Assembly: GCA_036927565.1 (NCBI GenBank)
Contig: JAYESD010000011.1
Coordinates: 92,665,178 to 92,729,177, forward strand
DNA from: Tuctoria greenei
Taxonomy: Eukaryota; Streptophyta; Magnoliopsida; Poales; Poaceae
Reading direction: 5' to 3'
DNA: 64,000 nucleotides
The position numbers and the translations under genes were made by a program. Position 1 is the stretch's first letter. The number at the start of each line of letters is the position of its first letter. Shown here piece after piece: positions 12,101-20,855 of this stretch. The notes below the pieces were generated by a model. It ran no database searches and was not told the DNA's origin. It saw nothing but the letters and a program-made list of their open reading frames with translations.

Positions 12101-13624
12101 GTACCCTTTGCCAAATTGTTTTGCCCAACTTAAAAGAACTTGCAAATGCATTGAATATTAAGGGAAATATTTTTTGGTTTGAATTAGGAAGATGAATTCA
12201 AGTGGTTACGCCCAAGGTTCATATCCAACTAAATTTATTTCCTAATTCAAAATTTTAGTTTTATGATGGTTGGAAATTTTACTTTCCAACATGCAAGTGT
12301 GAAAATTCAAACATGCTAAATGAAAATGAGAAATTAAAATATGCAATTGGATAAAACAAATATGAGATAACTACAAATTAACCTATTGGCAAGGACTCAC
12401 GGAATTTTTGAAGTCTGATGAGTGGGACTTACCTTCATCCTGTTTAGTGCGATGATTTTTTTCCAATCCCGGAGCTGAAGATGTGGACAGATTCTCTTGA
12501 TCGACATGTCAAATCTCCTTTGACCTGTTAGTTGGACATGTGGACCACATGATGGCCCTAGCCTCTCCGTCATCTTGATGAAGACTTGTTGATGTAGTGA
12601 CGGCTTTTCCCTCTTGAAGATATTCTCTCATGAGCATGGTGAGGCTTGTCCTTCTTTAGGGGTGTCACTTCGACCTTCGTGATATTCCTTAAGGTCAACC
12701 CATACTTTGATCATGGATCAAAAGCTTCCTTGGCAATGATGCCATGTGGACTCCACAATCAAACAAGAGACGCTTCATCCACAATGTCACTTGCCCTAGG
12801 TTGCATGAGCTTGGTCGAAGGGTAGGGATCCCAACAAGTGATTGTGGGATATCTTGGATCTTTAATGCTCCTTAAGTTTCTTGTCATTGGCCAATAGATT
12901 CATGTAATTTTTTTCTTGATTTATTGCTTGGCCATGGAGAAGATACTTCAAGGCAGGCTAGTCGAACTTAAATCCATTGAAATCCCCATAGCCTCCTAGA
13001 TTACAAGGGTGATGTTGTTTCACCCTTGTCCTCCTTGTAGGTGACATCCCTTGGAGTTGTGTTTGAAAGGAAGAATCTTCATGGTTCTTAAGGAAATGAT
13101 TCCCCAAGTGGCCCATGTTGACATAGATTTTCACAAATCATGTGAATATCTATGGTTTGGATCACCCAAACACTTCTCCATTGGTTTAATATTCATGTTA
13201 CTTCAATGGGAGGTGTAGTTCCATAACTAGCATGTCCACCTTGTTAGGTGGTGTGCATGCCAAGCTAGAGCATTCTTCAATCCACCTCTTGAGTGGAGAA
13301 CATATTCTCATCCATGATGAATGAGAATAGGACTCTTTCAGCTCCAGCACGAATGTGGTCATGGTTTGGTGGTGCCAACCCATGACATGAGTGTTGGATG
13401 AAGAGCCAAATATCCACCACATGATGGAGGCAAACCAAGAAGAACTCTTGGAGCCTCCCCCAAGCTTGGGGATGGATGACTTTGGCTCCTACTGGAAGTT
13501 GAAATTCTCCCACAAAAGCCAATGTGTTGCCTAGCAGACATTTGTTGAGGTACGCCTTGAATTATCTTGTTGTTGAGCACTTGCATCCTCGTTGGCCATC
13601 CCATAAAACGGGTTAGCCAACACT
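9159..13624. repeat. 4.46 kb direct repeat, copy 2 (internal region of element B)
   Basis: Near-identical to 1-4463. It includes the second copy of the 78-bp tandem repeat (10358-10818) and the PPT-like motifs at 10131-10144 and about 13454-13467. Identity ends at about 13624 (...GCCAACACT), where B jumps to its PBS-proximal leader. Confidence 0.9.
10358..10818. repeat. Tandem repeat, about 78 bp period, six units (element B)
   Basis: Copy of the array at 1200-1660 with the same unit order and spacing. The two arrays have not changed copy number since they diverged, which supports a recent common origin. Confidence 0.85.
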
Positions 13625-13730
13625 ACCTTGTTTTCTCACAAAGGGAGAAAACAAACAAGGGTAATTCTGTCTAATAACTACTAGTACCTATAGCTAAATC
13701 ACAAGTGATAGCTATCCTTCACTTCCTTTG

Positions 13731-13750
13731 CCTTCCCCGACAATGGCACC
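13731..13750 (-). other. Primer binding site, tRNA-Asp type (element B)
   Basis: Minus strand TGGTGCCATTGTCGGGGAAG; one base differs from A's PBS (TGGCGCC). Confidence 0.8.
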
Positions 13751-13755
13751 AGAAA

Positions 13756-14296
13756 TGCTTGTTGACGTTTCTTACATCACAGATCATCTTTCGAAAGAGA
13801 TGAGGTCCGCAAGCGCACGAAAACTATCTTGTATCATTTCACCCAAGAGTATTCCCAAGGGTATCATATTTATCCCAAAGGAAGGCATGGAGTAAAGTAG
13901 ACACTACTCTTATGATCAAGCTATGAGATACTAATCAATTATCAAGACAAGGGAAAATTGATAATATGGTTAGTGTGACACACACGTAAACAATCTATTC
14001 TAAAAGGGTAAATGGGTCCTAATGGAGGTTAGACTAAGAGTTGGCGAGTTGCTCCTACAGTGATTCTAATATACATATACATAGCCTAGGTTAGATGATA
14101 ATGAGCATGTAAATGGTGAATTCTTATGCTAAGTTGTTCAACATATAGGGCACGGGTTTACCCCTAGCAATACAAGGACGACTCCTGCCAAGAGATTGTG
14201 GCATAGCCGAACGTGGAGGATTACAAAGGACAGATATTTCCTTCACATAATTGAGTTATATTGACGGGTGAAATTGGTATATAACAACCGTCAACA
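13756..14296 (-). repeat. 5' LTR of element B with a large internal deletion (541 bp)
   Basis: Both termini are present (TGCTTGTTG and CCGTCAACA), and the order of motifs follows LTR A up to GGAGGATTACAAAGGACAGATA, which then joins the distal segment ATTTCCTTCACATAATTG. About 1 kb, including the TATA region, is missing compared with LTRs A and C, so this LTR could not drive transcription. Confidence 0.8.
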
Positions 14297-15887
14297 CCTT
14301 CCCTAACAACGATGTCAGAAATACTTGTTGGTATTTCTTAACGTCTACAGGTCATCCTAGCAATGAATGTTGTACATGAAGTTGGCATTAGGCTAACCTA
14401 AGCCAAAGAAAGATGAGTTTCAAAAGAGCACAGAAAGTACCGCTGTAGCATTTCACCCGAGAGTATTCTCTAGAGTATTGTATTTGTATTCTCCCAAAGG
14501 AAGGTAAATAAAGTGTGGCAAAATCATCGATAGAGTAGGATGATCTAGTGAGGATTCTAATAGGATGGATAAATGATAGAATTGGATAGTGTGACACACA
14601 CCTAAGCAATCTACTCTGAGGGGTAAAGTTGTCGTAATGAATGTTATGTCACGAGATGGGATCCTCCTAATGTGCTCTAACTACTCATATACATAGCCTA
14701 ATAATCTACACATGAACATGTTGATGGTGAATACTAGAGCTTAGTGGTCTAACACATCAAGCACGGGTGTACCTATGGCAAAACCAGAACGATTCCCTCT
14801 AAGAGTCTGTGGCGCAGACGAACGGTGGGGAGTGCGAAGGATGGACAACACTGTCACCACCTGTCGCCTACCCCTACATCTTGTGGGTCTATTAGACATC
14901 CAATGCTACTTAACTATCTAAGCACCACACTTAGATGTTAAGTAAATACCTTAAGAGCCATGGTACAAATATCTTCCTACGGTAATGACTAACCTAAACA
15001 TTGTTGAACCAATGCTGGGACCAAGCACTAACATATTCATATTAACATAATCATGCTGTTACCTAATTAGACTATAGTGGAGGTATGTGGTGTTTATGAT
15101 AATATAATAAGAACATTACTTCAGATCAAAATAACACCTATACCTATCACATACATGGACTCTACAATCAAACAAGAAATGATTTGCCCAAGTATATGAA
15201 TAAAGAGAGACTAGTAATAATATTATTAAGAAGTATAAAGTCACAAAAGAAAAGATACATGAGCCATACCATTTCCAATTTAAACTTGGGACTAGAGGCT
15301 CCTCTCTAAAGCCTAACCTCCACTAAGGACTAAGACAACTAATGTATAAATGGAGTGAATGCTCAAGTGGTGTGTGTTGAACTGATGGATGAGAGATCTT
15401 ATTTATACACGAAGTTCAGTCGGTTCCTGCCATCTTTTGCGCGCAAATCAGTCCTTACCGCCATCAGGGAGCCACAGGAGTGTGCCACACATCGATTGAC
15501 CGAGAATGGCGCCCAGACCATGTCGGTCGAGCCAAGGAGTCAGCCGATCTGGTCATGGCTCCTCCTCGGCCGTGCTTTCTCGTGGTGACTGACTAATGGG
15601 CCCTAGTTCCCATCCCGCCTGAATTGATGTTGGATCCGCTCGGATACACATGGGAATGGTTCCATGGATCCAAGTGATGCCACATGTCATTGCGTGACTG
15701 GCCAGGATGTCACTTTTTAGGATTGTTCCCCCTCACTTCTCCTCATTCCTGCAATAAAATACTTGCATGCACTATTTATCGAAGTACAAATGGAATAATG
15801 TCAAATGTGAGGGTGATGTGTGTATGAAATAATTATTCCCTTTGAGTTATATTGACAGTCGAAATTTGTATATAACGACCGTCAACA
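14297..15887 (-). mobile_element. Element C: PBS relic plus full LTR of the same Athila-like family
   Basis: 14297-14316 is a decayed PBS (CCTTCCCTAACAACGATGTC on the plus strand). 14322-15887 is a 1566-bp LTR with a minus-strand TATA box at 15400-15407 and terminal GACCGTCAACA. Its right end is followed by LINE sequence, so C probably inserted into the LINE. The rest of C would lie left of A and B. Confidence 0.75.
15400..15407 (-). promoter_or_regulatory. LTR C TATA box
   Basis: Minus strand TATAAATA in GTGTATAAATAAGATC, at the position equivalent to 7292-7299 of LTR A. Confidence 0.6.
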
Positions 15888-15934
15888 ACTGGTATCTTGT
15901 AGCTAAGGAATATTGAGCATGGGCCATGCAAAGG

Positions 15935-16480
15935 TCACATTGCGCGGCTCCAAGGACCCAAGGATTCCATTAAAGTATCAGTGAGTGACCTCCGGCCTCC
16001 TTCTCGGTGTGACCCCAAATTGGTGCCCACTGTTATGCTTGATGAATGCAATGAAGTTATTGCATGATTCAAAGGTAGCCCTAAGGTCGAGAACTTAGTG
16101 CACGCGTCCCCTTCATGGAACCGGTTGATACTTGCAGCTTTCTTCCTTCTTGCCCGTTCCACTGCAGCTAGCCTTAGTACCCTTGCCTTCAGATTGGCTC
16201 TTAGCTGCAGATTGTGAGTGGTGCGGTTTCTTTCGTCCTGAGCCTTGTCATGTTGAAGAATAACCACGTTTCCAATGCTGAGCTGAATGCGCACATGGCA
16301 AAGGAGCCTATTACTCTATTTCCTCAGTGCTTTGGCAGTGTTGCGGAGCTTGTCTAAGAGAATGGTTATTCGGGGAAGACCGCTGACCTGCTGATTCCAA
16401 GCTTGACGTACCACTTCCAGAAACCCTGACGTCTTGATCCAGAAGTTCTCACACCTGGAGTCAAAACTTCATCGAGGATG
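15935..16480 (-). pseudogene. LINE ORF2 linker between endonuclease and RT
   Basis: The minus frame at 16294-15935 reads LRLAAVERARRKKAASINRF followed by HEGDACTKFSTLGL. This is the hallmark segment just before the reverse transcriptase in plant L1 elements (usually ...ARRKQ...LKEGDANTKFFH). Stops and frameshifts surround it. Confidence 0.75.
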
Positions 16481-16491
16481 CTCTTGATGTG

Positions 16492-17138
16492 CTAGTAGTA
16501 CAGGACAGTGGTCAGACATGGAAGAGGACAACACCTGCAGGGTGAAACCCGAGAAAAGAAACTCCCACTCTTGGTTGCCAAGCCGGATATTACAAGAGTT
16601 GGGTTAACCCGCCCATTGCTCCAAGTAAATTTCCGGTTGCAGAGAGGTATTTCCATGAGATCAGATGTGTTTAGGGTGTGCTGGAATGACCCCACAAGCC
16701 TTCTGTTAATATTGATATTATTCTTGTATTCTGCTTGGTAGATAAGGTTGAAGTCTCCAATTACCAGCCAGGGCTATTCGTGAGGTGGTGCCGACTGCAG
16801 CAGCTCTTGCATGAAATGTGGCTTGTCCACATCCAATGACGGTCCATAAACCACTGTTAGCAAAAAGGATGAATGAGTGAGGCGCGAAGTGACCGTTACC
16901 GACAAGCTGCGGTCGCAATAGTCAGCTCCTGAGATAAACATAGTGTCACCACATCAACCGATTAAGATACCACCCCTCGTGCCAAGTGCTGGTAGATAAT
17001 TGAAACAGATTGAAGGTAGGCCCCAGAATTTCACTTGCAGTCCACTGATCCACTTGGTCAAGCGCGGACCCTTTCACAACAGACACGAGAGTTGAGACCC
17101 TGAACATTCCAGTTGTTGACTTTAAGATTTTGATCCAT
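16492..17138 (-). pseudogene. LINE ORF2 apurinic-type endonuclease domain, decayed
   Basis: A minus-strand ATG at 17138 opens with NLKVNNWNVQGLNSR, the conserved start of plant LINE endonucleases. Downstream are VVYGPS, WLVIGDFNLIYQAEYKNN (with the GDFN active-site motif) and LMEIPLCNRKFTWSNGRVNP. Frames shift and stop several times (for example after NSRVCCERVRA). The enzyme would nick target DNA for target-primed reverse transcription; this copy cannot. Confidence 0.8.
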
Positions 17139-17139
17139 T

Positions 17140-17604
17140 ATAATACATGACACCACCAACAAGCGACATCACAGGCAACAGCCAACAGACCTAAGATAAG
17201 CATAAGCCTTCCCCACCACAGACCACACCCTTGAGGTACAAACACACCGCCTGCCGGACCAGTGAAGAGCACATAGTGAAGCCCCAATATTACTCTAACA
17301 CCACCCGTGCCAGGAGCCTGGCCGGGGCAAGCACACCTAAACACAACACAAAGCATCAAAGGGGACCTAACATAACTGCACTGGAGCACCCAAGCAGTTG
17401 CTAGAATGCAAGAACTTCAGGTTGCAGCGACCATGGCAATCTGCTGATCAACGTCGACAATGGCAAGAGCTTCATCTTGAGCATGGCTGACAAATCTATT
17501 GAGGTGGTGGATGGCCTTGTCTGCCTTGGGTGAGATAGGGCGCTTGTTTTTTGCCGCATAGCTGCTAAGAGCGCAATCGCCAACGATCTCATTCTCGCCA
17601 GCAA
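17140..17604 (-). pseudogene. LINE ORF1-like C-terminal region
   Basis: The minus frame 17634-17417 gives KNKRPISPKADKAIHHLNRF and then AQDEALAIVDVDQQIAMVAA. This resembles the C-terminal part of plant LINE ORF1 proteins, which precedes ORF2. The frame is continuous across the CACTA insertion with the sequence right of 23369 once one CAA duplicate is ignored. Confidence 0.5.
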
Positions 17605-17618
17605 CACTACATAAGAAA
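17605..17618 (+). repeat. CACTA left terminal inverted repeat
   Basis: CACTACATAAGAAA; perfect 14-bp inverted match to 23356-23369. Flanking TSD is CAA at 17602-17604. Confidence 0.92.
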
Positions 17619-17639
17619 CCCAAATAGGAGACAAAGTTG

Positions 17640-17930
17640 GGCGACGTGCTCAAAGGCGATCGTCTCTCATAAGCTTAAGCGAGACGAGCCCACTTCAGCG
17701 AGGATCAGATATGGCTCGGTTGAATGTTCAAGGAGACGCGTTACATTACAGCCCGTCTCAGTTAAGTATGGATTCGATATGGGCCTACTCTCCGGACAAA
17801 TGGGAGACGCACTTGTAGCACAGCACATCTCCTATAAGCGAGTGAAATGACGTCTTTACTGAAAGCACGTCTCATTTGTCTTCGCTTATAGACATACATG
17901 AACACGACTCTGAACGATGACCACATTCAT
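17640..17930. repeat. CACTA left subterminal repeat region
   Basis: Repeated GAGACG and CGTCTC hexamers in both orientations (for example about 17660, 17730, 17750, 17805, 17850, 17870), often paired as short hairpin-like units with AAGCG/CGCTT. This is typical CACTA subterminal structure. No gene is seen. Confidence 0.75.
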
Positions 17931-18109
17931 CCACAGTTGAACACACAAAATATTCATGACACAGATGAACACAGATAACACATTCAATCATTTACACAAT
18001 TGATCACAGATAAAAAATATATTACAAAACACAAGAAAGAAGTACAAGATACAAGAAATGAAAAACATCAACTAAAAAACAACAAAAGAAAACTTAAATC
18101 CTACTCCTC

Positions 18110-18240
18110 CTACCCCTCCTCCTCCTCCGGCTGCTCCTCCGGTTGCTCTGGCTGCTCTGTTGGTTGCTCCGGCTGCTCCATCTGCTCCGCCGGTTGCTCC
18201 GGCTGCTTCGGTTGCTCTGGCTGCTCTGCCGCTTGCTCCG
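18110..18240. repeat. Coding minisatellite (PEQ repeats)
   Basis: Imperfect 9-12 bp units of the type TCCGGCTGCTCC / GGTTGCTCTGGC repeat across about 120 bp. On the minus strand they encode PEQ/AEQ/TEQ triplets in the tail of module 1. Confidence 0.75.
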
Positions 18241-18481
18241 GGTGGTCTAGATCCGGCGATGGAACCTCGCAATCGAGGTTCCTCACCATTGCCACCACTA
18301 GGATACTACGACCCTCGACACCGAGCACCTCGGCTATCGTCTCGAGCAGCCTCTGGAACCGGTCGAACAACTTGTCGAACAGCATCTCAAGCAGCTCTTT
18401 GTTGAGCCTCTCGGGGGAGCGGCATCACTATTTCTTGCAGGGTAGCTCTCTCGGCCGGCTTGGCAGCGGAACATTGGCCAT
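18110..18481 (-). pseudogene. Antisense small gene, module 1, Pro/Glu/Gln-rich tail (unknown function)
   Basis: From an ATG at 18481 the minus frame runs 124 codons to a TAG at 18112-18110. Two adjacent stops follow PRELPCKK, then SPERLNKELLEMLFDKLFDR, ETIAEVLGVEGRSILVVAM and a tail of about twelve PEQ-type repeats ending EEEEG. A minus-strand TATATAA lies upstream (about 18530-18537). It is paralogous to module 2 (19450-18938), which has the same start, the same SPERxN block and the same ETxxxxLxxEGR block. I do not recognise the family. Apart from the two stops the frame looks maintained; it may be captured host sequence or a CACTA-specific accessory gene. Confidence 0.5.
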
Positions 18482-18489
18482 GGTGGGTT

Positions 18490-18937
18490 GTCTGAGCGGA
18501 ACAAAGCGAAGAGGAGAGACTGATGGCTAATTATATAAGGTCTCTGCTATAACACAAAATGGAGACGAGCTTCGCTGCGAAGCGCGTCCCCTATGATCGA
18601 CGTCTCCCTCTCCTCTGCAAAAAGAGCGACGTTCTCTAACTGAAAGCGCGTCTTCGATTCCATACGTCACCTTTAGCTTCGTGGTTTTCTCCATTTTGCT
18701 TCAGTTCACTGTTGATATCACACATGTCACTTGATAACTAAATCATTCTCTTGTCCCGAATATAATCAAATTCTTCCTTATGATACTTGAGGAACACGAT
18801 GAACACGCTACACATTCACTCATTCACACAGTTGAAGAACACACAAGATAATATTCAAGCACATAGATGGACAAAGATAGATTTCATTCATTAACAATAT
18901 TTACAAAACAGAAGCAACTAAAAACAACAAAGAAAAA
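18490..18937. other. Spacer between antisense modules 1 and 2
   Basis: It contains a putative minus-strand TATA for module 1, CGTCTC-type subterminal-like motifs (about 18550-18660), and an AT-rich stretch (18720-18935) that resembles the 3' flank of module 1 (17935-18060; both have GAACACA, CATTCA and ACAAAACA(C/G)AAG elements). This suggests the whole gene plus flank was duplicated in tandem. Confidence 0.55.
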
Positions 18938-19450
18938 CTAAATCCGACTCGTACTCCTACTCCTACTCCTCCTCCTCCTCCTCCTCTTCCTCTTCGTCGT
19001 CGTCCTCCGCCTCCGCCTTCTCCTCCTCGTCCTCCGTGGAGACTCCGGCGCCGGTGCAACAGGAGCCTGGGCCGACTGCTTCGGCTGCACTGGCTGCTCC
19101 GGCTATTCTGGTTGCACCGACGGTGCAACCCCATGAGCGAGGTTGCTCTCCGTCGCCTCCACCAGGTTTCTACGGCCCTCGGAGCAAAGCATCTGGGTCA
19201 TCGTCTCGAACATAATGTCGAGACGATCGGCCACCCCCGTGAGGACGAAGAGGTAGTGGCTGATGGTACCCATTCTAGTAAACTGGGGAAGGGTACCCAT
19301 ACCCAAGGAACTCATGGCGTGAGACGTATTGTTTTACGCCTCTTGCGCCATAAGGAGGCGCTGCTCGGTGTTGAACCTCTCGGGGGAGCTGCAACAATGT
19401 TTCTTGCAGGGTGGCTCTCTCGACGGGCTTGGAGGCAGAAGGTCCGCCAT
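18938..19450 (-). pseudogene. Antisense small gene, module 2, Arg-rich tail (unknown function)
   Basis: From an ATG at 19450 the minus frame runs 171 codons to a TAG at 18940-18938, with in-frame stops at 19336-19334 and 19105-19103. It reads PSPSREPPCKKHCCSSPERF, then GTISHYLFVLTGVADRLDIM, FETMTQMLCSEGRRNL, a short PEQPVQPKQ piece and a strongly basic RRTRRRRRRRTTTKRKRRR tail. The N-terminal and middle blocks match module 1, but the tail is basic where module 1's is acidic and Gln-rich. Family unknown. A minus TTATTTAAG (about 19547-19555) could serve as its TATA. Confidence 0.5.
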
Positions 19451-20047
19451 GGTGGTGGTGGGCTGTCGGGGCAGAGAAAACAAAGAAAAGAAGAGGATTC
19501 AAAGTGAGCGACACGCTTGTGGAGAACTCACTGGTGATGACGCGTCTTAAATAAGGTCCGCGCGAAGTAGTCGAGGGAGCGGTTGGTTTCACGCGCATTG
19601 ATGGAATGATGGGACGCATCGATACCGCCTTGGGAAAACGAAAGGTCGGGCACAGACGTCGCACGTGTCTCTGCACCACATCGCCGAAATTAAGTTCTCC
19701 GCAGACCTCGTGTCACGCGTCTCTCTTTCGACTATGGAAGACACGCTTTAGGTTAACGCGCATCTCTCTTTGTTATAGCGCATCTCCCATTTATCTCCCT
19801 CGTCTCTTTGACAATGGAAGACGCTCTTTAACTTAACGCGCGTCTCGCATTTATCTCTCTTGTCTCTTCTTTGCCTCAGGTGCTCCTTTATTACTAACCG
19901 ACCGATGGTCCTTTACTAATCGACCAACTCCAGTGTGATTGCCTCCTCTGTTCGCCATCGCCGCCCTCGTTGTCGTCATCGTCGTCATCGTCGTCCTCGT
20001 CATCATCATCGTTGCCATCGCCGTCCTCCTCGTCGTCGTCACTGTTC
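19451..20047. promoter_or_regulatory. Divergent spacer between antisense modules and SCE1-like gene
   Basis: About 600 bp separate the minus-strand module 2 start from the plus-strand SUMO E2-like start, so this could act as a bidirectional control region. It contains ACGCGTCTC/GACACGC-type subterminal motifs (19540-19860) and a GTCGTCATC trinucleotide tract (about 19970-20040) in the presumed 5' leader of the E2-like gene. The aspartate-rich frame on the minus strand over this tract is a by-product of the repeat. Confidence 0.45.
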
Positions 20048-20855
20048 ATGGCTGGTATCGGCTTGGCATGTAGCCGACTGAAGGAGGAGTGCTTGGTGTG
20101 GCGCAAGAATCATCCCCATTTATGTACATATGGCACACGAGTCACATAGTGGTATATATGTAGATCTGTAATGGACTTATGAACTTAACTTTAGTTTTGT
20201 TTCACTATCTCCGTAGGGTTTCTCTGCGAAGCCTGAATCAGGGAATTTATTGAAGTGGCAGTGCATTGTCCCCGGTAAAGAAGGGGTAAGTCATGAAGAA
20301 CAAGCACAATATGAGTTTAACCATCGTCCTCCTATTAATGAATTTCCTTTATAGACTGACTGGGAAGGTGTTTACTACCCCCTGACAATCTCCTTCTTAG
20401 AGGTATATCCATTGTCGCCTCTAAGATGCGCCTTTCCAAGTGATTTCTTCCACCCAAATGTCAATCGCTCTGGAGCACTCCGTATTGGGATTCTTGATCA
20501 AGAGACTGTAAGATAGACCTATTTTGCTCATATAATTAGTAATTGTTGCTGAACCAATTTGAACTGGTTTCTTCTCTTTCTTAAATTGATATTTCATAGG
20601 GGTGGTGCACTGGTTATACAATCAAAACTATACTACTTGAAGCTCAGCGTTTGCTGCATCAGCCAAATGCACCCGATGTTAAAAATGATTGCTATAATCT
20701 ACTTATTAAGGTTAGAAACTTTGTGTTAGTAATGAACGTAGGTTATTCATTCTTCCTTCGACTTTTGTTAATTTAAAGAATGTCAATATTTTCAGTATCC
20801 AGGGCAATATAAGAGACGTGTTCGGGAGCAAGCTGGACGGTACAGTTTAGATTGA
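20048..20855 (+). pseudogene. SUMO-conjugating enzyme (UBC9/SCE1)-like gene captured in CACTA; five exons, catalytic Cys replaced
   Basis: Exons 20048-20119, 20217-20285, 20355-20507, 20600-20710 and 20796-20855 join in phase 0 into a 154-residue E2 fold with no internal stop. Exon 1 has RLKEECLVWRKNHPH (UBC9: ERxAWRKNHPHGF), exon 2 GFSAKPESG and WQCIVPGKEG, exon 3 TDWEGVYYPLTISF and the FFHPNV motif, exon 4 TIKTILLEAQRLLHQPNAPD, exon 5 YKRRVREQA. Introns 2-4 have GT...AG ends. UBC9 loads SUMO on a Cys eight residues after the HPN Asn; here that residue is Arg (residue 90, CGT at 20481-20483), so thioester formation should be impossible. The donor of intron 1 reads TTATGT instead of GTATGT, and 5-6 residues are missing after KPE. 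UBC9-like enzymes are usually about 160 aa. It was probably captured as genomic DNA, since introns are present. Confidence 0.85.
20120..20125 (+). other. Disabled splice donor of intron 1 (SCE1-like gene)
   Basis: Exon 1 must end after the CAT of NHPH at 20119 to stay in frame with exon 2 (20217). The next bases TTATGT differ at the first base from the plant donor consensus GTATGT. A nearby GTACAT at 20124 could be used but would shift the frame. Confidence 0.6.

Larger units (their letters stand above)
7784..14296 (-). mobile_element. Element B: Athila-like retrotransposon, internally deleted
   Basis: On the minus strand B consists of a 5' LTR (13756-14296), PBS (13731-13750), an internal region lacking gag (a deletion joins the PBS-proximal leader to the protease end near 13625), a polypurine tract (8734-8748) and part of the 3' LTR (7784-8733). 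Almost all of the internal region is the 4.46 kb block shared with A. It encodes no usable protein. Its right end abuts a decayed PBS and LTR of the same family (C), consistent with insertion of B into C beside C's PBS. Confidence 0.75.
15888..17604 (-). mobile_element. Plant L1-type LINE, 3'-truncated, 3' portion of the split element
   Basis: The minus strand carries the start of ORF2 (endonuclease, 17138 leftwards) and the linker before reverse transcriptase, and then stops at LTR C (15887). To the right it continues as an ORF1-like C-terminal region (17634-17417) up to the CACTA insertion at 17605, and resumes at 23370-23722. No RT catalytic core remains in the window. Confidence 0.75.

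Noticed and set aside
1..13624. The 4.46 kb direct repeat as the two LTRs of one giant retrotransposon
   Set aside because: The repeat lacks TG/CA ends and ends inside protease coding sequence, while true LTRs with adjacent PBS and PPT were found at 6159-7783, 7784-8733 and 13756-14296.
18960..19030. Arg-rich frame as a stand-alone protamine-like protein
   Set aside because: It is the tail of the 171-codon module 2 frame and is driven by a CTCCTCCTC repeat.
19894..20106. Aspartate-rich minus-strand frame as a gene
   Set aside because: It is generated by the GTCATC trinucleotide tract and overlaps the leader and exon 1 of the E2-like gene on the other strand.
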